From: Prorocentrum cordatum
Taxonomy: Eukaryota; Sar; Dinophyceae; Prorocentrales; Prorocentraceae
DNA length: 64,000 bases
Assembly (NCBI GenBank): GCA_963575745.1
Contig: CAUYUJ010016070.1
Location: 21,001 to 85,000, forward strand
Direction: 5' to 3'
Shown: positions 51,836 through 62,384 of the stretch, one piece after another
How positions within the stretch are numbered: the first letter of the stretch is position 1
Layout: each line of letters opens with the position of its first letter
Translations under genes and position numbers: made by a program
Notes under the pieces: generated by a model
What the model was told of the DNA's origin: nothing
The model's database searches: none
The model's input: the letters and a program-made list of their open reading frames with translations, nothing else

Positions 51836-51984
51836 GTTTCGTTGGATTATGGTTTTCTTTTCTGCCGCGTCGAAGTCGCGTCCCCCGCAACACACTCACC
51901 TCCCTCCTCCCCTCCTCCTCTTTCCCCCTCTCCTCACCCACGCGCACCACATGCACGGCACGTACATGAGGCACGCGACCAAAT

Positions 51985-52120
51985 ACAGCCGCACACAAAC
52001 ACACACACACACACACACACGAACACACACACACACACACACACACATCACACACATGCACCAGGCACACAAGACGCAAGACACGCATGCAGTCACACGC
52101 GCACACACACAATACATACA
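51985..52120. repeat. CA microsatellite
   Basis: CA-rich from 51997 with two nearly pure blocks (about 51998-52020 and 52025-52047). Confidence 0.9.
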
Positions 52121-52179
52121 ACGCCAGTGCACGCCTGGCGCGTTCACTGCATCATACACCCAAGATGTATGCGCACAGT

Positions 52180-53410
52180 CGTCCAGGGCATAACAGACGT
52201 GGCACTTTCTCGACACCTGAGGGGGTGCGCAGGGGCAGGTCCCTCAGCGCATCCGCTATGCACGCCGGTCGTCCAGGGCATGGCAGGCGCGGCATTTCTT
52301 CAACACCAAACAGGATGCGCACGGGGTGGTCCCTCACCGCGGCCGCTATGCGCGCCCGTCGTCCAGGCATAGCAGGCTTGGCTTTTCTCGACACCGTAAG
52401 GGGGTGCGCAGAGGGTGGTCCCTCACCGCGGCCGCTATGCGCGCCAGTCGTCCAGGCATAGCAGGCGTGGCACTTTCTCGACACCACACGGGGTGCGCAC
52501 GGGGTGGTCCCTCACCACGGCTGCTATGCGCGCTGGTCGTCCAGGCATAGCAGGCGTGTTTTCTTCCCAAAAAGGGCTTAGGCCCAGGGTTCTCTTTTAG
52601 TTTTGTTTTCCCCCGGTTTTGACTGCTGTAGGGCCGACTGATTTTTTTTGCGATGAATATGGAGGGCGAGGTGGGCCAGGCATAGCAGGCTTGGCTTTTT
52701 CTCGACACCGTAAGGGGGTGCGCAGAGGGTGGTCCCTCACCGCGGCCGCTATGCGCGCCCGTCGTCCAGGCATAGCAGTCGTGGCACTTTCTCGACACCA
52801 CAGGGAGTGCGCATAGGGTGGTCCTCCAGCGCGGCCGCTGTGCACGCCGGCCGTCCAGGCATAGCAGGCGTGGCACTTTCTCGACAACACAGGGAGTGCG
52901 CAGGGGGTGGTCCCCCAGCGCGGCCGCTATGCGCGCCGGTCGTCCAGGCATAGCAGGCTTGGCACTTTCTCGGCACTATGCGGGGTGCGCACGGGGTGGT
53001 CCCTCACCGTGGCCGTTGCGCGCGCCGGTCGCCCAGGACATAGTAGGCTTGAATTTTTCTCGGCACCGTTGGGGGGTGCGCATGGGGTGGTCCCTCACCG
53101 CGGCCGCTATGCGCGCCGGTCGTCCAGGCATAGCAGGCGTGGCACTTTCTCGACAGCACAGGCAGTGCGGAGGGGGTGGTCCCCCAGCGCGGCCGCTACG
53201 CGCGCCGGTCGTCCAGGCATAGCAGGTGCTGCATTGTTTCGACACCACAGGGAGTGCGCAAAGGGTGGTCCCCCACCGCGGCCGCTGTGCACGCCGGCCG
53301 TCCAGGCATAGCAGGCGTGGCACTTTCTCGACACCTGAGGGGGTGCGCAGGGGGTGGTCCCTCACCGCGGCCGCTATGCGCGCCGGTCGTCCAGGCATAG
53401 CAGGCGTGGT
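52180..53410 (+). repeat. 89-bp satellite, twelve copies
   Basis: The unit contains CGGCCGCTATGCGCGCCGGT, CGTCCAGGCATAGCAGGCGT and GGCACTTTCTCGACACC, with an 88-90-bp spacing. The array is interrupted at about 52560-52680 by repeat X. An isolated unit occurs at 56920-57010. Frames through it are out of phase because 89 is not a multiple of three. Confidence 0.95.
52560..52680 (+). repeat. Repeat X, copy 1, within the 89-bp satellite
   Basis: Contains GGCTTAGGCCCAGGGTTCT, CCCCCGGTTTTGACTGCTGT and AGGGCCGAC. Related copies are at 53404-53450 (start only), 55750-55850, 57292-57440 and 58880-59020. Confidence 0.6.
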
Positions 53411-53544
53411 CTTTTCCCGGAAAAAGGCTTAGGCCCAGGGTTTTGTTTTAGTTCCCAACCCTTCTTGTGTTGGGCGCTCGTTTTGAATAGAGCACTGTGG
53501 TATCCACCTCCCGCCCTCTCCTACTTCTTCTCTCCTGTGTTTGC

Positions 53545-55665
53545 GGTGCCCTGCGGGGCTGCGATCTGCGCAACTGTCGCCACTTCCTGGGCTCCTGGGA
53601 GGCCCAGCGGAGGTACGTCTTACGCACACCACTTTGGGACCTCCCTGTCCCTGCGGGGCTGCGATCTGCGCAGCCGTCGCCACTTTCGTGGGTTCCTGGG
53701 AGGCCCAGCGGAGGTACGTCTTACGCAGACCACTTTGAGGCCTCCCTGTCGTCTGGGGGGCTGCGATCTGCGCAGCCGTCGCCACTTTCGTGGGTTCCTG
53801 GGAGGCCCAGCGGAGGTACGTCTTACGCAGACCACTTTGAGGCCTCCCTGTCCTCTGGGGGGGCTGCGATCTGCGCAGCTCTCGTCATTTCGTGGGCTCC
53901 TGGGAGGCCCAGCGGAGGTGCGTCTTACGCAGACCACTTTGAAACCACCCTGCCCCCTGCGGGGCTGCGATCTGCGCACCTGTCGCCACTTGCGTGGGTT
54001 CCTGGGAGGCCCAGCGGAGGTGCGTCTTACGCAAGCCACTTTGAGGCCTCCTTGTCCTTTGGGGGCTGCGATCTGCGCAACTGTCGCCACTTTCGTGGGT
54101 TCCTGGGAGGCCCAGCGGAGGTACGTCTTACGCAGACCACTTTGAGGCCTCCCTGTCCCCTTGGCGCACCTGGCGCGCACCTGGCGCGCTGGGCGCACCT
54201 GACGCACCTGACGCGCTGGGCGCACCTGGCGCGCACCTGGCGGCACCGCGCACCTGGCGCACCTAACGCACCTGGCGCACCTGGCGCACCTGGCGCGCAC
54301 CTGGCGCGCACCTGGCGCGCACCTGGCGCGCACCTGGCGCGCACCTGGCGCGCTGGGCGCACCTGACGCACCTGACGCGCTGGGCGCACCTGGCGCGCAC
54401 CTGGCGCACCTGGCGCGCTGGGCGCACCTGACGCACCTGCCGCACCTGCCGCACCTGGCGAACATGGCGCACCTGGCGCGCCTGGTGCAACTGGCGCACC
54501 TGACGCACCTGGCGCGCACCTGGCGCACCTGGCGCACACCTGGCACACCTAGTGCATCTGGCGCGCCTGGCGCACCTGGCGCGCTGGGCGCACCTGGCGC
54601 ACCTGCCACACCTAGCGCAGACCTGGCGCACCTGGCGCACCTGGCGCACCTGGCGCACCTGGGGCGCACCTGGCGCACATGGCGCACCTGGCTCACTTGG
54701 CGCGCCTGGCGCAACTGGCGCACATGGCGCACACAACTGGCGCGCACACCTGGCGCTGGCGCACCTGGCGCGCGCCTGGCGCGCACCTGGCGCGCACCTG
54801 GCGCGCACCTGACGCGCTGGGCGCACCTGGCGCACCTGGCGCGCTGGGAGCACCTGGCGCGCACCTGGTGCACCTGGCGCGCTGGGCGCACCTGACGCAC
54901 CTGGCACACCTGGCGCACCTGGCGCACCTGGCGCGCGTGGCGCGCATGGCGCAACTGGCGCACCTGGCGCAACTGGCGCACCTGGCGCACCTGGCGCGCC
55001 TGGCGCGCACCTGGCGCACACCTGGCGCACCTGGCGCACCTTGCGCATCTGGCGCACCTGACGCACCTGGCGCACCTGGCACACCTGGCGCACCTGGCGC
55101 ACCTGCCGCACTTGGCGCGCTAGGCGGACCTGGCGCACACCTGGCGCAAACATGGCGCACCTGGCTCACTTGGCGCGACTGGCGCACCTGGCGCACCTGG
55201 CGTTCCTGGCGCGCCTCGCGCACCTGGCGCACCTGGCCTACCTGGCGCACCTGGCGCGCATGGCGCCACTGGCGCACCTGGTGTACCTGGTGCGCCTGGC
55301 GCGCCTGGCGCAGCTGGCGCACCTGGCACACATGGCGCGCCGGGCGCACCCGGCGCAGCTGGCACACCGGGCGCGCACTTGGCGCACCTGGCGCACACTT
55401 GGCGCACTTGGCGCGCCTGGCACATCTGGCGCACCTGGCGCGCCTGGCACGCCTGGCGCACCTGGCGCACGTGGCGCACCTGGCGTTCCTGGCGCTCCTG
55501 GCGCACCTGGCGCACCTGGCGCACCTGGCGCTCCTGGCGCACCTGGCGCACCTGGCGCACCTGGCGCACCTGGCGCACCTGGCGCGCTTGGCTCACCTGG
55601 CGCGCAGGGGCTTCTGGGAGGCTCAGCGGAGGTACGTCCTACGCAGATCACCACTATTCCATGGC
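53545..55665 (+). repeat. 101-bp satellite split by a 9-bp minisatellite
   Basis: Six units (GGCTGCGATCTGCGCA at about 53560, 53660, 53762, 53865, 53966 and 54066) each end in CCTGGGAGGCCCAGCGGAGG, CGTCTTACGCAGACCACTTT and CCTCCCTGTCC. After the sixth unit the 9-bp array begins. At its far edge (55612) the satellite resumes with TTCTGGGAGGCTCAGCGGAG and TACGCAGATCACCACT. Confidence 0.85.
54161..55610 (+). repeat. CTGGCGCAC minisatellite, about 160 units
   Basis: A 9-bp unit with CTGGCGCGC, CTGACGCAC and GCTGGGCGCAC variants. Because the unit is three codons long and contains no stop, several frames stay open for hundreds of codons, including a collagen-like Gly-Ala-Pro frame. This is a by-product of the unit length. 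Confidence 0.95.
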
Positions 55666-55749
55666 GCCGAAATGTCCTTCGCTATTGAGTGGTCCTGGAT
55701 GCAATTGCCACTTGTGTAGAAAAGGGTTGGGTACGTCGCAGGACAATGT

Positions 55750-55850
55750 TGTTCCCCCCCGGTTTTGACGGCTGTAGGGCCGACGAATTTCTTTTGCGAT
55801 AAATAACAAGGCCGCGTAGGGCCGGCGAATTAAATTGTGAGGATGTCCTT
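55750..55850 (+). repeat. Repeat X, copy 3
   Basis: CCCCGGTTTTGACGGCTGTA, GGGCCGACGAATTTC, TTGCGATAAATAAC and GGGCCGGCGAATTAAAT, followed directly by GAGGATGTC. Confidence 0.6.
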
Positions 55851-56900
55851 AGCAAAACGGCTATTTTATATACTTTTGTTGAGGATGTCTCAGGCGAAAC
55901 GCTGGTTTTGCAGAGTTGGGGGATGTCTCGAGCAGGGGCCTCGTGGGGGCCAGAATGCAGAGGATGTCTCAGGCGAAATGCTTGTTTTCATTTTCCCAGG
56001 TCGGCCAGGGGGGTATCCAACATGGTTGTCCCTCGCTGGCGCCCAAGACGACCGCGTGTTGGATATCCCCCCTGGGCGGGCTGGAACCATGAGTTGTTTC
56101 GTGTGCAGGCCATCAGGGGGGTATCTAACATGGTGGTCCCGAGCTGGAATCACGTGTTCTCACGTGTCCAGGCCACCCAGGGGGTCTCTAACATGGTGGT
56201 CCCGAGCTGGAGCCAAGTGTTTTTACGTGTCCAGGCCACTCAGGGGTATCTAACATGGTGATCCCGAGCAAAAGCAATGCATTTTCACATGTCCAGGCCA
56301 CCCAGGGGTGTATCTAACATGGTTGCCCAGAGCTGGTCACACGTGTCCCAGGGGGGTATATAACATGGGCCTCATTTGGGCCTTCCTGTGGCCTGGAACG
56401 GAGCGTCGATAGTTTGTTTCTATTTGGTATCGATTCGTTGACTTTTTGGCTTCCAGGCGCCTCTGGACGTGGCCCTCCTGCGCCCCAGACGACCGCATAT
56501 TGGATAGCCCCCTAGGTGAGTTGGGCTGGAACCGCGTGTTTTTACATGTCCAGGCCACCCAGGGGGTACCTAACATTATTGTCCCGAGCAAGGACCACGT
56601 GTTTTAACGTGTCCAGGCCACCCAGGGGTGTATCTAATATGGTTGCCCGGAGCTGGCACCACGTGTTTTTGCGTGTCCAGGCCAGCCAGGGGGGTACCTA
56701 ACATTATTGTCCCGAGCAAGGACCACGTGTTTTAACGTGTCCAGGCCACCCAGGGGTGTATCTAACATGGTTGTCCCGAGCTGGCACCACGTGTTTTAAC
56801 GTGTCCAGGCCACCCAGGGGTGCATCTCACATGGGTGCCCAGAGCTGGCACCACGTGTTTATACGTGTCCAGGCCACCCAGAGGGGTTTCCGGGTTCGTG
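55851..56900 (+). repeat. Satellite of 60-65 bp with ACGTGTCCAGGCCACCCAGG
   Basis: About twelve units with CACGTGTTTTAACGTGTCC, AGGCCACCCAGGGGTGTATC, TAACATGGTTG and CCCGAGCTGG. The first 130 bp instead contain GATGTCTCAGGCGAAA units of the 76-bp satellite. A unique block lies at about 56360-56500. Confidence 0.8.
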
Positions 56901-57009
56901 GATCGATCATGTTCTCGACACCATAGGGGGTGTGCATGGGGTGGTCCCTCACCGCGGCCGCTATGCGCGCTGGTCATCCAGGAGCATAGCAGGCGTGGCA
57001 TTTGATCGA

Positions 57010-57291
57010 CACCATCGGGTGGGCGCAGAGGAGCGGTTTCCTAGGGCTTCGTGTGGCATTTTCTCGAGGCCACAGGGGTGCGCAAGCGCGTGGCATTTTC
57101 ACTTCAGATATCATCACGCCGACGAATTATAAGTATGTGGGGTTCCTCGGTAGCGTAATTTCTGCTCCCGGACGCTCCCAGGGCGATATTTGTCCAAATT
57201 TCGCTCAACATGAGAAGTTGTTCGCTTGATGTGATTCTGATCTGCCAAAACGATTGTTTATCTATATGTCTTGTCGTCTTCTCATGTTGGG
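57010..57291. other. Unique sequence, no recognised gene
   Basis: No domain or repeat recognised between the isolated 89-bp unit and repeat X. Confidence 0.3.
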
Positions 57292-57440
57292 TATTTCATG
57301 TTCCCGGAAACGGCTCCAGCCCAGGGTTTTCTTGTATTAGAGGTTTAGCCGCGGAATCGACGGCTGCAGGGCTGGCGAATTTAATTCGCGATAAGTAACG
57401 AAGTCGAGCAGGGCCGGCGAGTTAGAATTTGAGGATCCCG
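57292..57440 (+). repeat. Repeat X, copy 4
   Basis: CCAGCCCAGGGTTTTCTTGT, CGGCTGCAGGGCTGGCGAAT, TCGCGATAAGTAACGA and GGGCCGGCGAGTTAGAAT, again followed by GAGGAT. Confidence 0.6.
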
Positions 57441-57890
57441 AGCGAAACGCTTGTTTTGCAGAATGTGTTGAAGATGTCTCGAGCGAAACGTTTGTCTTGT
57501 GTTATAGATTGTCTGTCCTTTCCTGGTGATTAGACTTCAGAGGATTTCTCAAGTGAAATGCTTGTTTTTCACGTGCCCAGGTCTTGAGAATGTCTCGAGC
57601 GAGACGCTTGGTTTCACGCGTCCAGGTTGCCCAGGCAGATGTCTAGCATGAGGATGAGCTAAGGATGTGTCGAGCGAGACGCTTGGTTTTACGCGTCCTC
57701 GTCGCCCAGGCGGATGTCTACCATGAGGATGTGTTGAGGCAGTCTCGGTCGAGAAGCTTGTTTACACGTGTCCAGGTTGCCCAGGTTTATGCCTAGCATG
57801 AGGCATGAGGATGTGTTGAGAATGCCTTGAGCGAAACGCTTGTTCTCACGTGTCCAGGTTGCCCAGGCACAGCACAGCCCTCGGCACGAT
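57441..57890 (+). repeat. 76-bp satellite, first block
   Basis: Units contain GATGTCTCGAGCGAAACGCT or TGTCGAGCGAGACGCTTGG, then CACGTGTCCAGGTTGCCCAG and GATGTCTAGCATGAGGATG. Confidence 0.8.
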
Positions 57891-58745
57891 ACACTCAGCA
57901 TTGCAACCTGGCACGTTCCGTGGCGCGTCCCGTGGCGAGTCCCCCTGGCACGTCGCGCGGCGCGTCCCTTGGCACGTCCCGCGGCACGTCCATCGGCACG
58001 TTCCGTGGCGCGTCCCCTTGGCACGTCCCGCGGTGCGTCCCATGGCACGTCCCCTGGCACGTCGTTTGGCGCGTCATTTGGGACGTTCCGCGGCGCGTCC
58101 TCCTGGCATGTTCCCCTGTCAATTAGCTCTGGGGCAGCTGCTATGTGCTCAGGCAGCTCGAGCTCAAGATCCAGATCAGTTCGGTCAGGACTCGGATGCA
58201 AAGGAGGACTCGATCCACAACGCTACAGAGCACAATCGCGGCATGGCACATTGCAATTCAGCGCGGCGCATCACAGTACAGCCCTCGACACAATACATCA
58301 AGATCGACACATTCGGCATTGCAACTTGGCACGTTCCTTGGCACGTTCCGTGGCGCGTCCCGTGGCGAGTCCCCCTGGCACGTCGCGCGGCGCGTCCCCT
58401 GGCACGTCCCGTGGCACGTCCATCGGCACGTTCCGAAGCGCATCCCCTTGGCACGTCCCGCAGTGCGTCCCCATGGCACGTCCCCTGGCACGTCGTTTGG
58501 CGCGTACCTTGGAACGTTCCGCGGCACGTCCTCCTGGACAATTAGCTTTAGCTCTGGGGCAGCTGCTATGTGCTCCGGCAGCTCGAGCTTAAGATTCAGA
58601 TCAGTTCGATCAGGACTCGGATGCAAAGGAGGACTCGATCCACAACGCTATGGAGCACAATCGCGGCATGGCACATTTCAATTCAGCACGGTGCAGCACA
58701 GCACAGCCGTCGGCACGGTACATCAAGATCGATACACTCAGCATT
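57891..58745 (+). repeat. 420-bp tandem duplication
   Basis: Two full units begin GCATTGCAACCTGGCACGTT at 57898 and 58316, and a third starts at 58742. Each unit contains a run of 14-16-bp GGCACGTCCCGTGGCGCGTC repeats followed by a unique half with GCAGCTGCTATGTGCTC and GGACTCGGATGCAAAGGAGG. Identity between the two copies is high. Confidence 0.9.
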
Positions 58746-58879
58746 GCATGTGCCCGTCGCCCAATGAGGTGTCTTTTGAAATTTTGCCATGCCTTTCATT
58801 TTAGTATTCCTTCCCGGAATCGTGGGTCGATCATTGTTTCCGAATTCTTAAAGTAAATTCATGTTGGCGGCTTGTATTT

Positions 58880-59020
58880 TGAAATCCTGGAGAGGGCCTG
58901 GGCCTAGGGTTCTTTTGTAGATGGTTTTCCCCCGGCCTCGATTTGCGTTGGGCCGGCGACTTGCATCTGCTGTAAATAACGAGGTCGCGTAGGGTTGGCG
59001 AAATAAAAGGTTTAGGATGT
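58880..59020 (+). repeat. Repeat X, copy 5
   Basis: GGGCCTAGGGTTCTTTTGTA, CCCCCGGCCTCGATTTGCGT, GGGCCGGCGACTTG, TGTAAATAACGAGGTCGCGT and GGGTTGGCGAAATAAA, followed by AGGATGTCC. Confidence 0.6.
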
Positions 59021-60090
59021 CCATAGCGAAACTTTGTTTTTGAAATCTCGATCGATAAAGCACATGGTAAACACTTGCGTTTGTTGCGGATGTCTCGAGC
59101 GCAACGCTTGTGTTGCAGAACTTGTTGAGGATGTCTCGGGCGAAACGCTTGCTTTTTGTTATAGGTTGTTCCTCTCCTGGGGACCAGAATTCAGAGGACC
59201 AGGATAATTGTTTTTGTTCATGTGTTCAGATCTTGAGGGTGTCTCGAACGAGACGTTTTGCTTCACTGGTCCAGGGTGCCCAAGGAGATATCTAGAATAA
59301 GGATGTGTTGAGGATGTCTCGAGCGATGCGCTTGTGTTCACGCGTCCACGTCGCCCAGGCGGGTGTCTAGCATGAGGATTTGTTGAGGATGTGTCGAGCG
59401 AGACGCTTGGTTTCACGTATCCAGGTCGCTAAGGCGGATGTCTGACATTAGAATGTGTCGACAATGTCTCCAGCGAAACACGTGTTTTCTTTTGCCCAGG
59501 TCGCCCAGGCGGATGTCTAACATGAAGATGTGTAGAGGATGTTCCGAGCGAGAAGCTTGTTTTCACGTGTCCGGGTCGCCCAGGCGGATGTCTATCATGA
59601 GGAGGTGTCGAGATAGCCTCGAGAGAAACGCTTCTGTTCACGTATCCAGGTCGCCCAGGGAGATGTCTAACATGAAGATGTGTTGAGGATGTCTCGAGCG
59701 AACCGCTTGTTTTCACGTGTCCGGGTCGCCCAGGCAGATGTCTAGCATGAGAATGTGTTGAGGATGTCTCGAGCGAACCGCTTTTTTTTCACGTGTCCAG
59801 GTCGCCCAGGCGAATGTCTAACATGAGAATGTGGGCAGGATGTCTCGAGCGAACCGCTTGTTTTCACGTATCCAGGTCGCCCAGGGAGATGTCTAGCATG
59901 AGTAGGTTTTGGGAAGGTGTCGAGCGAGACCATTGGTTTCACGTGTTCAGGTCGCCCAGGCGGATGTCTAGCATGAGGATGTGTTGAGGATGTCTCGAGC
60001 GAGACGCTTGTTTTTACGTGTCCATGTCGTCCAGCCGGGTGTCTAGTTTGAAGATGGATTGAGCATGTCTCGAGCGAAAAGCTTGTCGGC
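59021..60090 (+). repeat. 76-bp satellite, second block
   Basis: About a dozen units: GAGGATGTCTCGAGCGAACC, GCTTGTTTTCACGTGTCC, AGGTCGCCCAGGCGGATGTC and TAGCATGAGGATGTGTTGA. The spacing is 73-78 bp. Confidence 0.9.
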
Positions 60091-60915
60091 CTGTTGTCAG
60101 GACAGCGATTTCCGCTCATTGAAACTCAAGAGCTGGTCGTTCGTGTCTTCCCTCCATCCGCGCTCCTTGCCATTGCAGCGGGGAGTCTTCAGCGGGTCAC
60201 TCGGTATGCCACTTGCACACGGGCGACTTGCAGGTGAGCTCCGTTTGCGGACATCATCGCCTCTTCTTGCAAAGACCGTTTTGCTCTTGGACGGCCCGAG
60301 GAGATTCGCAGGTGATGTTCGCCTTTTTTCAGGACAGCGACTTCCGTTCGTTAAAACTCAGGAGCTAGTCGCTCTTGTCCTCCCTCCATCCTGCTTTACA
60401 GATTGTCCTTGCAATTACTTTTGATTGTTCAGGGACGGGGAGTTTTCTGCGAGTCACTCGGTCATAGTAAGGGGGCCGAACGGTCATTCATTGTACCTGG
60501 GTGCGTGGCTGAAGTGGGATTCCGCGATGCGGATTCTTCTTGTTGTTGTCATTGTTGTTGGTGGGGGTGGCGTTGCTGTTGATGGTGTTGATAATTATTG
60601 TTGTGTGGCGTCGTCGCCCCCGCGACCTTCCCTCGACCCACCCCGCGACCCATCCGCGACCCCACCCGTGACCCACCCCGCAACCCACCCGCGACCCACC
60701 CCTCAACCCGCCTGCGACCCACCCGCGACCCCCCCGCGATCCACCCTGCGACCCACCCACATTGCTTTGATGAGAAATCGGCGCCTGCGGCGGGCTCGTT
60801 GTGTGAATTGTTGAAAATTGGGCGCCTGCGGCGGGCTTCTCCAGAGCCTCGCAGACTGCAGACGTCCCCGCCGCCGCCCCCTTTCTCTGATCCGCGACTG
60901 CGGGGGGCTACGTAT
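60091..60915. other. No recognised gene; short direct repeats
   Basis: GACAGCGA(T/C)TTCCG(C/T)TC, AAACTCA(A/G)GAGCT and GTC(T/C)TCCCTCCAT recur at about 60102 and 60333, 231 bp apart. A CCCGCGACCCAC minisatellite lies at 60640-60760, and GGCGCCTGCGGCGGGC occurs twice near 60780-60835. Confidence 0.45.
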
Positions 60916-60917
60916 GC

Positions 60918-61072
60918 TTAAGTCGGGCTTGTCCCCCATACAGGGGGATTTTCGACGACAAATAAAACATATTCAGAAACCAAAGTGGTCGGAACGTATT
61001 CAAAAAATAGTCCCCAGACTATTTTTGATTATTTTTGAATATTCCCCCTGTTGAGAGACAGGCCCGACTTAA
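60918..61072 (+). mobile_element. MITE family B, copy 4, with 8-bp target duplication
   Basis: A 155-bp element with inverted termini: the left end TTAAGTCGGGCTTGTCCCCC and the right end finishing GACAGGCCCGACTTAA. It is flanked by perfect direct repeats ACGTATGC (60910-60917 and 61073-61080). An 8-bp target duplication with short inverted termini is typical of hAT-type non-autonomous elements. There is no coding capacity. Confidence 0.8.
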
Positions 61073-61139
61073 ACGTATGCCGCTCGCGCACGGGCGTGTC
61101 AGGCTGCTGGGCCGACTTGCAGGTGAGCTCCGCCTGCGG

Positions 61140-62275
61140 ACGTCATCGCCTCTCGAGACGGCCCCTCGGGCGCTCCCAAAGCGCCCACGATGGCCTCCAG
61201 GCTGCCCGAGAAGCTGCCAAGAGCACCCAAAAGCGCCCCGAGGGCGCCCGAGGACCGCTCGAGATAACCTCCTGGCCGCATCAGGGGTCTCCAAGACACC
61301 CCGAGAGAGCTTCGAGAGGCCCCTCAAGAGGGCCCCAAGAGGCCCAAATCGTCCCGTTCACTGCGAGAAGCGGACTTTCTTAACACATTCGCCATTTGGT
61401 TTTCACAGCGTCCAAGACGACCCAGCTGCTCCTTCAAAATCGCCCAGGACGGCCACATAGGCCACCAACGAGGCATCAAAGCTGCCGAAGAGAGGCTGAA
61501 GACCAGTGTGGGTCACCACTTCAGTGGAGCTGTCTGTTACCGAATCGCACCACCAAGTGACTGTTTTTGGTGATGCGGAAGAGGGAGGAGGAAGGAGGAG
61601 AAGCAGGTTCTTCAGAACCCTCCAGGTAGCCCAGAGTCTCTGCGCAAGGTTCGCATCGGAAAGAGGGAGAACGCAGGGTACGGGGCAGACAGGGACGCCA
61701 GGGCTCGGTAAGGGCCCCCCGATGACTTGCATATGTGCTGGGGTACGGGGGGCCCAGAGCCCAGGCCGGGACAACCTCCCGGAAGTTCCCCCACCACATG
61801 TTTGACCCCTTCCGGGGCCTCCCGGGGGCCACCAAAAAGCGACCAGGGCCGACGACACCTGAATATTGTTTCAAGACGGTTCAAGAGGCCCCGAAGACGT
61901 TGAAGGGTCCAAGATGGGCCCCGAGAGGGCCTCAGGAGGTCAAGCTTTATTCACCGCCTAGGAGGGAAGCGGTGCACTTTTGGCATCAGATCGCCCCAAG
62001 ACGGCCCAAGAGGCCTCCAAGAGAGCCGCAGGATGGCCCAAGAGAGCCCCCAAGAGGCGCCCAAGACGGCCCAATATGGCCCCAAGAGGAGTCCAAGAGG
62101 AGGAACTCCAACTGGCATTTCGAGCCCTCCGCCACGAGTGGGCCCCCGAGGCCGCAGCAGGCACCCAAGAGGCCCCCCAGGGCCACAAAAGATACCCCAA
62201 GAGACCCCCACATAGCCCTCGTGCGGCCAGAAGAAGCTTCAGCACTCGCTCCACGAGGCGTCTGAGAAGCGTGAC
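61140..62275 (-). repeat. Degenerate GGCCCCAAGAG repeat, opposite to 40.6 kb
   Basis: CCCCAAGAGGCCC/GCCCAAGACGGCC phrases recur at 61150-61350 and 61850-62220 without fixed period. Between them (61390-61800) is unique sequence with no recognised gene. Confidence 0.5.
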
Positions 62276-62384
62276 GCATGCCGAGAGATCCCGAGTTAGA
62301 GGTATCCAAGGATCCTCAGGCCCAAAATTCAGGTACAGTAGCCGTATGGGCCGACGGCCATAGATGAGCGAGGAATTGGTTTGG
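62276..62384. other. Short unique spacer
   Basis: No feature recognised. Confidence 0.3.

Noticed and set aside
53620-55719. Frames of 300-450 codons, including collagen-like Gly-Ala-Pro repeats
   Set aside because: The 9-bp unit is a multiple of three without stops, so most frames are open. There is no signal peptide, flanking domain or bias toward one frame.
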